This document shows, piece after piece, positions 25,493 through 33,411 of a DNA stretch of 64,000 nucleotides (positions within the stretch are counted from its first letter, which is position 1; the number at the start of each line of letters is the position of its first letter). The notes beneath the pieces are model-generated. The model was not told the DNA's origin and made no database searches. It worked only from the letters and a program-made list of their open reading frames with translations. The stretch is from Phytohabitans aurantiacus. Its GTDB lineage: Bacteria > Actinomycetota > Actinomycetes > Mycobacteriales > Micromonosporaceae. The translations under genes and the position numbers were made by a program. Where the stretch lies: positions 50,482 through 114,481 of the forward strand of contig NZ_BSDI01000022.1 of NCBI RefSeq assembly GCF_027923225.1, given 5' to 3'.

Positions 25493-26161
25493 CTATACGT
25501 ACGGGACCGCCATCCCGGACTGGTAGGCGATGACGACCAGTTGCGCACGGTCGCGGGCGCCGAGTTTGACCATGGCGCGGCTGACGTGGGTGCGCACGGT
25601 CGCCGTGCTCACCGTCAGCTGCTTGGCGATCGTCTCGTTGGAGCTGCCCGTCGCGACCCAGCCCACGATCTCCCGCTCCCGGTCGGTGAGCAGGTGGAGC
25701 TCGGGGTGCGGGCGGTGGGTTCGACCGGCCGACGGATCGGCGCCGAAGCGCCGGATGACCCGCCGGGTGACCGCGGGGGACAGCAGCGAGTTGCCCTCGG
25801 CGACCACCCGGATGGCCCGCAACAGCTCCTCGGGCTCGGCGTCCTTGGTGATGAAACCGGATGCTCCCGCGCGGAGCGCCTCGAAGATGTAGTCGTCGAG
25901 CTCGAACGTGGTGAGGATGACGACCCGTACGGCGGACAGGTCGGCGTCGGCGGCGAGCTGGCGGAGCGTGGCCAGACCGTCGAGGCGGGGCATCCGCACG
26001 TCGAGCAGCACCACGTCGGGCCGTTGCTCGCGGATCATCGCGAGCGCGGCGTGCCCGTCCTCGGCCTCGCCGGCCAGCTCCAGGTCGGGTTCGACCTCGA
26101 TGAGCGTCCGGAGCCCCATGCGCAGGAGCGCCTGGTCATCGACTAGCAGCACGCGGATCAT
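25493..26161 (-). CDS. NarL/LuxR-family response regulator
   Basis: The 222-residue regulator has a receiver domain (residues 1-120) with acidic pocket Asp8-Asp9, phospho-acceptor Asp54 in VVLLDVRMPRLDG, and the conserved Lys in GFITKDAEPEEL. The C-terminal LuxR helix-turn-helix (residues 150-215) reads LTDREREIVGWVATGSSNETIAKQLTVSTATVRTHVSRAM. Its ATG overlaps the stop of the sensor kinase gene, giving a coupled pair. Placed between the polyketide cluster and the second locus, it may control the adjacent MMPL gene or the cluster. The target cannot be read from sequence. Confidence 0.93.
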   Translation of the reverse strand: MIRVLLVDDQALLRMGLRTLIEVEPDLELAGEAEDGHAALAMIREQRPDVVLLDVRMPRLDGLATLRQLAADADLSAVRVVILTTFELDDYIFEALRAGASGFITKDAEPEELLRAIRVVAEGNSLLSPAVTRRVIRRFGADPSAGRTHRPHPELHLLTDREREIVGWVATGSSNETIAKQLTVSTATVRTHVSRAMVKLGARDRAQLVVIAYQSGMAVPYV

Positions 26162-27303
26162 CGGACCACCTGACCACCGTACGGAAGGATGGCGCGGACC
26201 TCGAAGCCGCCGCCTTCGACCGGGCCGGCGGAGAACGAGCCGCGGAGCGCGCGGGCCCGCTCGCCCATACTGGCCAGCCCGCTGCCGGCCGGGTTGGGTG
26301 GCTTGCCGCCCCGGCCGTCGTCGGTGATGAGCAGCTCGATCTGGTGCGGGCCGTACTCGACCCGGATGGTGGCGTGCTCGGCGGCCGCGTGCCGTATCAC
26401 GTTGGTCAGTGCCTCCTGGGCGATGCGGTAGCCGGCGTGGTCGACAGTGGACGGCACGCCGTTCGGGACACCGGTGACGTCGAGGTGCACGCGCAGCCCG
26501 TCGACGGCGGTCGCGCTCACCAGGTCGGGCAGAGCGGCGAGGCCGGGCGGTGGGCGCTGATCGGGCGGCGACACCTGCCCGGTGTAGGTGGCCAGCGTCG
26601 CCCGCAGCTCGTCGAGCGCGCCGTTGCCGGCCTGCCGGATGGCCCGCAGGGTGGCTTCCATCTGCGGTTGCGGCGACTCCTGCTTGGCCAGGATGTACAG
26701 CGCGACCCCGGCGTTGATGCTGATCATGGCGAGGCTGTGGCCCACCGCGTCATGCACCTCCTGCGCGATCCGCAGCCGCTCCTCGTACACCTGGCGGCGC
26801 CGGTCGTGGGCCACCGCCCGGAACCGGGCCTCCCCGTGCGTACGCACCGCGACGCCGAGGCCGAGGGGAGCCGCGAGCCAGCCGAGGGTGTCCAGCGCGT
26901 CCGTCCACTGTCCTGTGACGACCACGAGCCAGACGAGGTACGTGATCGCGAGCACGACCGCCCAGACGACCGCGTGCCGCGTGCTGCGCGCGACCGCCAC
27001 CGAGTACATCGCGACCATCACGCCCAGGTAGATCGGTCCGTCGGGGTAACCGAGCATGACGAACGTGAACGTGGCGGCCGCCGCGACCGCGAGGGCGACG
27101 TCGGGGAAGCGGCGCCGGAAGACCAGGGCGGCGGCGGTCGTGATCACCAGGAGGTAGCCGGTCGCGTCCAGGTGGCTGGGCGTGTCGGTGCCCACCGCAC
27201 TGCCGACCTGCGGCGCGGTGAGGATCACGAACAAGCCGACCGCGACAGCCAGCACGATGTCGAGCGGCACCAGCGGGTCTGGCCATCTGCCGAACGGGCG
27301 CAC
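26158..27303 (-). CDS. Two-component sensor histidine kinase (HisKA_3 type)
   Basis: The 381-residue kinase has about five N-terminal membrane helices (residues 10-150). A HisKA_3 phospho-acceptor helix follows, EERLRIAQEVHDAVGHSLAMISINAG, with the reactive His near residue 185. The ATPase domain is marked by ALTNVIRHAAAEH and DDGRGG...GSGLASMGERAR. I place the start at GTG 27303, where a TACGCT hexamer (complement of 27311-27316) lies 7 bases upstream, indicating a leaderless transcript. An extension to 27384 is open but has no ribosome-binding site. It is partner to the response regulator at 25493. Confidence 0.88.
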   Translation of the reverse strand: MRPFGRWPDPLVPLDIVLAVAVGLFVILTAPQVGSAVGTDTPSHLDATGYLLVITTAAALVFRRRFPDVALAVAAAATFTFVMLGYPDGPIYLGVMVAMYSVAVARSTRHAVVWAVVLAITYLVWLVVVTGQWTDALDTLGWLAAPLGLGVAVRTHGEARFRAVAHDRRRQVYEERLRIAQEVHDAVGHSLAMISINAGVALYILAKQESPQPQMEATLRAIRQAGNGALDELRATLATYTGQVSPPDQRPPPGLAALPDLVSATAVDGLRVHLDVTGVPNGVPSTVDHAGYRIAQEALTNVIRHAAAEHATIRVEYGPHQIELLITDDGRGGKPPNPAGSGLASMGERARALRGSFSAGPVEGGGFEVRAILPYGGQVVR

Positions 27304-27689
27304 GTGACTGAGCGTATGGTCTAGATCCGGGCCAGTCGTCCGCTCAGGAACGTACTCACCTGGACGTACGCGTCCCCCGTCCACGGGTGTCCTAGTGGCG
27401 GAGCGGCGGGCTCAGCGGGTCGGACGCCGCGCCGACGCCGATCCGGTCGACTATGGCATTTCGGGCGTCCGGGAGCAGCCCCGGGGCGGGCGTCATGGTG
27501 ACCAGTGTGGTCGATCTCCGGAGCTACGCCAACTGCCCAGGTCATCGACCGTTATTTCCGCTGGCGTGATTCTGGTGGCCATTGATTTCGACCCGGTCGG
27601 TGCCGTCACCATTCACCGAATCCGCTATTCCGAAATACATTCGGATTTAGGTTCGTAGCAACTATTCGATTTGATCGGGTCGTGCCGAA
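27304..27689. other. Non-coding gap between the kinase and desaturase genes
   Basis: No supported gene lies in these 386 bases. The half next to the desaturase stop is AT-rich and holds a short inverted repeat, TCCGAA-ATACA-TTCGGA (27629-27645), which could be a weak terminator or a protein-binding site. The kinase promoter lies at the left end. Confidence 0.5.
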
Positions 27690-28640
27690 TTAGGCCACGG
27701 CGGCGGCCCGGTTGGCGGCGCGGGCCTGGGCCGCCTCGCGGCGGGCGGTGAAGCGCGACGCGTTGGTGTCCAATTCGGACATGAACGCCGCCAGCTCCTC
27801 GCGGGCCGCCTCGCCGTCGCCGGACATGGCGTCCCGCTCGAACGCCCGCACCTGGCGCAGCACCGGCATGAGCACCTCGTCGTGGTGGATGCGCAGGTCG
27901 TAGATCCCGGCGAACGCGATCTGCACCGACTTGCGGCCGAAGTTCTCGATGCCGTGGCCGGGCATCTGGAAGCTCTTCGCCACCTCGGTCACCGCGCGCA
28001 TCGCCGCGTTGGGCGACAGGTCGAACGCCGCGCTGAGCACGTTGCGGTAGAACAGCATGTGCAGGTTCTCGTCGGCCGCGACCTTCGCCAGCAACTGGTC
28101 GCAGATCGGGTCTCCGCTGATCCGGCCGGTGTTGCGGTGCGCCACCCGGGTCGCCAGCTCCTGGAACGACACGTACGCGATGGACTCGATGACGCCGTCG
28201 TAGGCGTTGTCGTAGCCCTGCTCCATGTGGGTCATCCGGGCCCGTTCGAGGGCGATCGGGTCGACCGCGCGGGTGGTCAGCAGGTAGTCGCGGATCGCGA
28301 TGCCGTGCCGGCCCTCCTCGGCGGTCCAGCGGTGCACCCAGGTGCCCCACGCGCCGTCGCGACCGAAGAGGGTGGCGATCTCGCGGTGGTAGCTGGGCAG
28401 ATTGTCCTCGGTGAGCAGGTTGACGATCAGGGACGTGCGGGCCACGTCGGACAGCTTGGACTGGCCCGGCTCCCACGCCTGCCCACCGAGCACACCGTCG
28501 AAGTCGGTGCCCTGGCTCCACGGCACATACTCGTGCGGGAACCACTCCTTGGCCGTCGCGAGGTGGCGGTTGACGTTGACCTCGACGACGGGCTCGAGCT
28601 CCCGCAGCAACGCGTGCGTGTCGGTGATCTCAGCGGGCAC
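27690..28640 (-). CDS. Acyl-ACP desaturase (soluble diiron, FA_desaturase_2 family)
   Basis: The 316-residue soluble desaturase introduces a double bond into ACP-bound fatty acyl chains. Diiron ligands are visible in EDNLPSYHREI (residues 80-90), WTAEEGRHGIAIRDYL (about 115-130) and ADENLHMLFYRNVL (about 195-210), matching the paired ExxH plan. The GTG start 28640 has GGGAGGATC upstream. A palindromic operator-like block lies directly before it at 28661-28699, so it is probably controlled by a TetR-type repressor, as desaturases often are. It may be housekeeping lipid metabolism or may modify an acyl chain used by the second locus. Confidence 0.88.
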   Translation of the reverse strand: MPAEITDTHALLRELEPVVEVNVNRHLATAKEWFPHEYVPWSQGTDFDGVLGGQAWEPGQSKLSDVARTSLIVNLLTEDNLPSYHREIATLFGRDGAWGTWVHRWTAEEGRHGIAIRDYLLTTRAVDPIALERARMTHMEQGYDNAYDGVIESIAYVSFQELATRVAHRNTGRISGDPICDQLLAKVAADENLHMLFYRNVLSAAFDLSPNAAMRAVTEVAKSFQMPGHGIENFGRKSVQIAFAGIYDLRIHHDEVLMPVLRQVRAFERDAMSGDGEAAREELAAFMSELDTNASRFTARREAAQARAANRAAAVA

Positions 28641-28660
28641 AGCGATCCTCCCGGAAGTAC

Positions 28661-28699
28661 AGCTACCTACGGTCTCGTAGGTTACGGTACCGTAGCTAG
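28661..28699. promoter_or_regulatory. Compound palindromic operator of the desaturase gene
   Basis: Two palindromes abut: ACCTACG-GTCT-CGTAGGT (28665-28682) and the perfect 12-mer TACGGTACCGTA (28683-28694). The whole block is framed by AGCTAC (28661-28666) and GTAGCT (28692-28697). It lies 21-59 bp upstream of the desaturase GTG and touches the PlsC stop. Confidence 0.65.
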
Positions 28700-29418
28700 T
28701 CGCCGCCAGTCGCGAGCGTGGGACCAGGTGCGGAACCGCCCAGATGGGCAGGCAACCACCACATGTCGTCCGCGCCGGCCGGCTTGTCCGGGTACTCCCG
28801 CTGCAGCTTGTCGACAAGATCCGTGATCCGCGCCCGCAGCTCGGCGTTGACCGCGACGTGGTCGTCGCGGCGCCCCGGCAGCAGCGGCTCGCCCACGAGA
28901 AGCGTCACCGGAAGGTGCCGCTTCGTCAGGGTGCGTTTGCGCCCCTTGGTCCACATACGCTGCGTGCCCCACAACGCCATCGGCACCAGCGGCACGCCCG
29001 CCGCGGCCGCCATCCGGACCGCCCCGTTCTTGAACTCCTTCGGCACGAACGAGGTGCTGATCGTCGCCTCTGGGAACACACCGACCACCTCGCCGGCCTT
29101 GAGCGCGGCGAGGGCCGCCTTGTACGACGCCAGGCCGGCGTCCCGGTCCACCGGGATGTGATGCATACCACGCATGAGCGGTCCGCTGATCTTGTGTGCG
29201 AAAACCTCCTGCTTCGCCATGAACCGGACCAGCCGCTTCGCCGGCTGGGCGGCGAACCCGCAGAAGATAAAGTCCAGGTAGCTGACATGGTTGCTCGCCA
29301 GCACGGCGCCACCGGTCGACGGGATGTGCTCGGCGCCCTGGAGCGTGATCCGAAGGTCGAGTGCCCGGAACGCCCCCTTCATGAAGGCGATGACCGGCGG
29401 GTATACGAGGTCGCGCAT
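28696..29418 (-). CDS. 1-acylglycerol-3-phosphate acyltransferase-like protein (PlsC family)
   Basis: This 240-residue acyltransferase has the H-x4-D motif in SNHVSYLDFIF (about residue 40), the acceptor-site motif VGVFPEATIS (about residue 115) and VPLVPMALWGTQ (about residue 145). These are blocks I-IV of PlsC-type glycerolipid acyltransferases. ATG 29418 is chosen because an upstream open extension is low-complexity and has no homology signal. It precedes the desaturase on the same strand with only 55 bp between them. The pairing with a desaturase suggests membrane-lipid remodelling. Confidence 0.88.
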   Translation of the reverse strand: MRDLVYPPVIAFMKGAFRALDLRITLQGAEHIPSTGGAVLASNHVSYLDFIFCGFAAQPAKRLVRFMAKQEVFAHKISGPLMRGMHHIPVDRDAGLASYKAALAALKAGEVVGVFPEATISTSFVPKEFKNGAVRMAAAAGVPLVPMALWGTQRMWTKGRKRTLTKRHLPVTLLVGEPLLPGRRDDHVAVNAELRARITDLVDKLQREYPDKPAGADDMWWLPAHLGGSAPGPTLATGGD

Positions 29419-29540
29419 GACCGAAACCGTAGCGTGCCCACCCGCTACCTCAACGCCACAGCCACCCCGCGAGCCCCGCGCCGCCGCCCTCCCCGGCGCC
29501 GCCGCCCGCCCGTGACGGCGTGTCGCCACGCCCTGTGCGC

Positions 29541-29599
29541 CGATCAAGGGCGAACGCACGTGGTTCGATCTCTAAACCGCGTGCATTCGCCCTTGATCG
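29541..29599. repeat. Long imperfect hairpin bounded by CGATCA
   Basis: Arms of 20 bp (29541-29560 and 29580-29599) with one mismatch begin CGATCAAGGGCGAA and end TTCGCCCTTGATCG, with a 19-base loop. A third half-copy, GCCCTTGATCGG, follows at 29608-29619. It resembles the long hairpins at 41339 and 43215. Confidence 0.75.
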
Positions 29600-29679
29600 T
29601 TGCGATTGCCCTTGATCGGCGGGGCCGGGCGGCCGCGGCGGCCGCCTCGCGCGCCACCGCGCGGCGCAGAGCAAGGGAT

Positions 29680-29826
29680 CGCGCGGCGCAGCGTGAGGAT
29701 CGCGTGGCGAGGGCGGGGGACCACGCGGCGCGGGGTGGGGGTCGCGCGGCGCGGGGTGGGGGTCGCGCGGCGCGGGGTGGGGGTCGCGCGGCGCTGGGTG
29801 AGGATTGCGCGCTGCGGGGTGGGGAT
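29680..29826. repeat. 21-bp minisatellite, seven tandem units
   Basis: Seven contiguous units of exactly 21 bp follow the pattern CGCGCGGCGCGGGGTGGGGG(T). The three central units (29722-29784) are nearly identical and the outer ones degenerate; one further imperfect unit precedes 29680. The period is a multiple of three, so all frames stay open through it, which explains the spurious open frames here. Confidence 0.85.
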
Positions 29827-29942
29827 CGTGCATTTTCGGGGAACTTGCGGCATCAGGGCCGAGCGGAGGGGACGTTTTCCCGGAAAGTGCGGCCTTGCGC
29901 AGGCGTCGGTGCGGATCGCGGGCGTCCGCGCGAGGCGCGGGC

Positions 29943-31235
29943 GTCGGGTCTGCGCTGGCCGACGAGATCGCCGCCAACCGGCGCGGCCATACCGCCGCGA
30001 GGCGTAGCCGCGCGACCGGGTCGCGCGGCGCCGAGTGGGTGTGGAGCAACACGGGTGTGGCGCCGGTACCCACCACATGGGTGGCGACCGCTGTCGGCTC
30101 GTGGGGTGTCGAACGTGGACTGTTCAAGCGGCGGCCGGCGGGCGCGGCGGGCAACCCGCTCCCGGGCGACATCGTGGTCTACGGCGAGCCCGGATCGGGT
30201 GAGGGCGGCCACGTGTCCATCGTGTACTCGGTGAACGGCGACGGCACGATCACCACGATCGACGGCAACTACGGCGATCGGGTGGCGCGGCGCACCATCG
30301 ACCCGCGGACCGCTCGCTCCGGTGGGCAGAACGCGCTGATCTCCGGGTACGTCAGCCCACCCGGCGTGGCCGACACGGTGCCGCCGGCGCCACTGTCCGG
30401 GCCGATGTTCCACCAGGTACGCGATGTGGACGGGAACTGGTCGGGCTTCCAGCCGATGCTTGGATACCTGACGGGCCTGCCCGGCGACGCGCGAGACATG
30501 TCGATCGCGGCGATGCCGGACCGCTCCACCCAGGTGCTGATCGTCGGCGCCGACGGCGGCGTCTATCACGAGGTGCGCGGTGCGGACGGCAACTGGAGCG
30601 GACTCCAGCCGCTGCCGGGGATGGGCGTGCCGGACACGGCGCAGGCCAGCCGGGTCGCCATCACCGGTATGCCGGACGGCTCGGCGCAGGTGCTCATCAT
30701 CGGCGCGGACGGCGGTGTGTATCACCAGATCCTCCGCACGGACGGCCAGTGGACCGGATTCCAGCCACTGGCCGGCATGAACACCACCGGCGTCGCGCAG
30801 GGCAGCCGGGTCGCCATCACCGGGCTGCCCGGCGGGGTGGCCCAGGTGCTCATCATCGGCGCCGACGGCGGCGTGTACCACCAGCTGCGTTACCCGCACC
30901 GCTACGTCATGCCCGGCGACGACAACGTGGCACGCGTCTGCAACAGCGCCGAGGGCTGCTGGTCGGGCTTCCAACTGCTGCGGGGCATGGGCACCACGGA
31001 CGCCGCGCGCGGCAGCGACGTGGCCATCGCCGGGATGCCGGACAAGTCGGCTCAGCTTCTCATAGTCGGTGCCGACGGCGGCGTCTATCACCAGATCCGT
31101 GACGCCGCTGCCCAGTGGACCGGCTTCCAGCCCGTGCGCGGTATCGGCACGACGAACGCCGCCGGCGGCAGCGCCGTGGCCATCGCCGGGCTGGATGACG
31201 GTACCGCCCAAATCACCATCGTCGGCAAGCGCTGA
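29943..31235 (+). pseudogene. Degenerate CHAP-domain/repeat protein (5' decayed)
   Basis: The open frame encodes the C-terminal two thirds of what looks like a secreted CHAP (Cys/His amidohydrolase) protein: ADEIAANRRGH, then EWVWSNTGV, then NPLPGDIVVYG and GGHVSIVYSVNGDGTITTIDGN, which hold the His half of the site. The block that normally contains the catalytic Cys (xWCADFxxWVW) is missing between SRGAEW and VWSNTGV. No signal peptide or credible start precedes it; the upstream DNA is the 21-bp minisatellite. From about 30405 five repeats of 52-66 residues (VAITGMPDGSAQVLIIGADGG type) resemble beta-propeller blades. Strong codon bias in the repeats suggests recent decay. Confidence 0.65.
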
Positions 31236-31382
31236 CCAACCCAGGAGGTTCAGAACCGTGGAAATGAACATGGCCGCGACGTAGCCATCGGCTGAGCACG
31301 CTCGGCGCCGGACGAGGCGGGCGGTCCCGGACACGGGGGCGCCCGCCGCTCGGGTCGATCACCGCTGGAATATCGTCCTGGG

Positions 31383-32102
31383 GTGAGTCTTGACGGGATA
31401 CGGGTAGTGGTCACCGGGGCTGGGCGCGACACGGGACGGTTACTGGCGACGGCTTTCGCCGAACGCGGCGCGTACGTCTTCGTGGCCGCCCGCCGAGTGG
31501 ACGCCGCCGAGCGGACCGCGGAGCTGATCCGCGAGCGTGGGCATGGCGGTGCCGAGCCGTTCGCCTGCGATCTGGCCAGCCCCGATTCGGTGCGCGCGTT
31601 CGCGGTGGCGCTGGCCGGCCGCACGGACCGGGTCGACGTACTGGTCAACAACGGCGCCGCCTACCTGCACGGCGAAGACCTCGGCGACGTCGAGGACGAC
31701 GACATCGTCGACGCGATCGCCGGCGCGGCGACCGGTACGGTGCTGCTCACCAAGCACCTGCTGCCGCTGCTGCGCGCCTCGGCGCGCCCCGACATCGTCA
31801 ACCTCATCTCCGGCTGCGGCGAGGTGGGGCACCGCCGCTCGGGAGCGCACCCGGCCTTCTACGCCGCCAAGCACGCGCAGGCCGGGTTCGCCGAGATCCT
31901 GTCGCATCGGGTGCGTGCCGAGGGGATCCGTGTCGTGTCGCTGTTTCCGCCGGACTTCGTCCAGGATGGACCCCGCGACGCGTCCAGCGAACTCACCGCG
32001 CGGTCGGTCGTCGACTGCGTACTGTTCGCGGTGAGCCAGCCTCGGGACTGCTTCATCCGCGAGTTCCGCTTCGAGCAGGTCGCTCCGGTCGGGCAGGATT
32101 GA
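31383..32102 (+). CDS. Short-chain dehydrogenase/reductase
   Basis: The 239-residue SDR has the NAD(P)-binding motif TGAGRDTG (residues 10-17), NNGA near residue 90, and the catalytic pair YAAKHA (Tyr-x3-Lys, about residue 160) with an upstream Ser in LISGCGEVG. The GTG start lies 6 bases after a TATCGT hexamer (31371-31376), so the mRNA is probably leaderless. It runs 4 bp into the aminotransferase-family gene and so forms an operon with it. It is not the C-9 ketoreductase type of type II PKS clusters by position. A role in the aminobenzoate locus is plausible. Confidence 0.87.
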   Translation: MSLDGIRVVVTGAGRDTGRLLATAFAERGAYVFVAARRVDAAERTAELIRERGHGGAEPFACDLASPDSVRAFAVALAGRTDRVDVLVNNGAAYLHGEDLGDVEDDDIVDAIAGAATGTVLLTKHLLPLLRASARPDIVNLISGCGEVGHRRSGAHPAFYAAKHAQAGFAEILSHRVRAEGIRVVSLFPPDFVQDGPRDASSELTARSVVDCVLFAVSQPRDCFIREFRFEQVAPVGQD

Positions 32103-32106
32103 TCAC

Positions 32107-32877
32107 ATGGAACTCGACGGCCGGAGCGTGACGCCGGAGGAGCTCGCCGCCCTGGCGCTCTACAACTACGGCCACTTCACCACGATGCGGGTCGACGGCG
32201 GGCGGGTCCGGGGCCTGTCGCTGCACCTGCGCCGGCTCGTCGACAACTGCCGCACCGTCTTCGACGCCGACCTCGACCCGGACACCGTGCGGCGGCTGGT
32301 GCGGCGCGCCTGCGGTGAGGGCGCCACGATGGTCCGGGTGACGGTCTTCGCGCCCGACCTGGACCTCGCACGCCCCGCGCGTGCCGCCGAGCCACACATC
32401 CTGGTGACCACTCGGCCGGTACACGATGGCGAGCCGCCGCCGCTGCGGTTGCGGACCGCGCGCCATGAGCGCGACGAGCCCGGGGTGAAGCATGTGGGTT
32501 TGTTCGCGGCGATCCGGCTGCGGCGGCTCGCGCAGCGGGCGGGGTACGACGATGTGCTGTTCGTCGACCGGCGCGGCAACGTCTCCGAGGGCGCCACCTG
32601 GAACGTCGGATTCTTCGACGGCGAACGGCTGGTGTGGCCGGTGGCCGAGTGTCTGCCCGGCGTGACCGTGGCGCTGCTGCGGTCGCTGGGCCGGGCGGAG
32701 ACGGTGCGGGAGGTCGACCTCGCGGCGGCGGCGTCGATGCCGGTGGCGTTCGTGGCCAACGCCGCGGTCGGTGTGCGGCCGGTCGGCCGGATCGACGAGA
32801 CCGCCTACGAGGCGGCGGCCGGGATCGTCCGCGAGCTGCGTGAGGCATACCTCGCTATCCCGGGCGAGGAACTGTGA
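32107..32877 (+). CDS. Class IV PLP enzyme, probable aminodeoxychorismate lyase (PabC-like)
   Basis: The 256-residue fold-type IV PLP enzyme begins LALYNYGHFTTMRVDGGRVRGLSLHLRRL, a segment typical of PabC/IlvE-like proteins. It holds the Schiff-base lysine in EPGVKHVGLFAA (about residue 130) and the PLP-binding NVSEGATWNVGFF (about residue 160). The PabC reaction eliminates pyruvate from aminodeoxychorismate to give p-aminobenzoate. The PabAB synthase encoded 5 kb away on the opposite strand makes this assignment attractive. Branched-chain or D-amino-acid aminotransferases share the fold and cannot be excluded. It is coupled to the SDR (4-bp gap). Confidence 0.8.
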   Translation: MELDGRSVTPEELAALALYNYGHFTTMRVDGGRVRGLSLHLRRLVDNCRTVFDADLDPDTVRRLVRRACGEGATMVRVTVFAPDLDLARPARAAEPHILVTTRPVHDGEPPPLRLRTARHERDEPGVKHVGLFAAIRLRRLAQRAGYDDVLFVDRRGNVSEGATWNVGFFDGERLVWPVAECLPGVTVALLRSLGRAETVREVDLAAAASMPVAFVANAAVGVRPVGRIDETAYEAAAGIVRELREAYLAIPGEEL

Positions 32878-32938
32878 ACCGCGCCGGTGGGCCGAGCAAC
32901 CGATCACCGGCCGCCGCGCGCGTGGATACGATCGCGGC

Positions 32939-33406
32939 ATGACGACCGACACGATGACAGCACGAGTCGCCCTCAAGAAGGTCACCCCCGACGTGTCCGG
33001 CGCGATGCGCGCGCTGCACACCGCCGCCGTGACAGCGGCCGAGTCGGCGGGGCTGGAGGCGCCGCTGCTGGAGCTCGTGCGGATCCGGGCCTCACAGATC
33101 AACGGCTGCGCGTTCTGCCTGGACCTGCACACCCGCGACGCCCGGGCGGCGGGAGAGTCCGAGCAGCGGATCTACGCGCTGAACGCGTGGTCGGAGTCGC
33201 CCTTCTACTCTGAGCGGGAGCGGGCGGCGCTCGCGCTGACCGAGGCGGTCACGCTGGTCCACGATGGACGGGTGCCGGACGCCGTGTATCGGGCGGCGGC
33301 GCAGGTTTTCAGCGAGGCCGAGCTCGCCGCGCTGATCTGGGCGGCGACGGTCATCAACGCGTACAACCGGATCGCCATCGCGACCCGCATGACTCCGGCG
33401 GGCTAG
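32939..33406 (+). CDS. AhpD-like carboxymuconolactone decarboxylase family protein
   Basis: The 155-residue all-helical protein has the redox C-x-x-C motif with downstream His in INGCAFCLDLHTRDAR (residues 55-70), typical of AhpD/CMD alkylhydroperoxidase-like proteins. It begins ALKKVTPDVSGAMRALHTAAV. ATG 32939 lies 6 bases after TACGAT (32927-32932), again a leaderless arrangement. Its stop is only 5 bp from the convergent end of the monooxygenase gene at 33412. Such proteins reduce peroxides or act as thiol-disulfide partners. In this locus it could protect against flavin-oxygenase peroxide, which is inference. Confidence 0.85.
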   Translation: MTTDTMTARVALKKVTPDVSGAMRALHTAAVTAAESAGLEAPLLELVRIRASQINGCAFCLDLHTRDARAAGESEQRIYALNAWSESPFYSERERAALALTEAVTLVHDGRVPDAVYRAAAQVFSEAELAALIWAATVINAYNRIAIATRMTPAG

Positions 33407-33411
33407 CCCGC

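Noticed and set aside
28744..30234. Continuous forward frame through the 21-bp minisatellite
   Set aside because: The repeat period is a multiple of three, so it stays open by chance; the upstream part is antisense to plsC.
31240..31290. Possible eight-codon leader peptide after AGGAGG (GTG at 31259)
   Set aside because: Too short to support, with no downstream attenuator or conserved regulatory sense.
31383..32102. Ketoreductase of the type II PKS
   Set aside because: The SDR lies in a different operon with the PabC-like gene, 11 kb beyond the PKS core, and lacks the positional context of C-9 ketoreductases.
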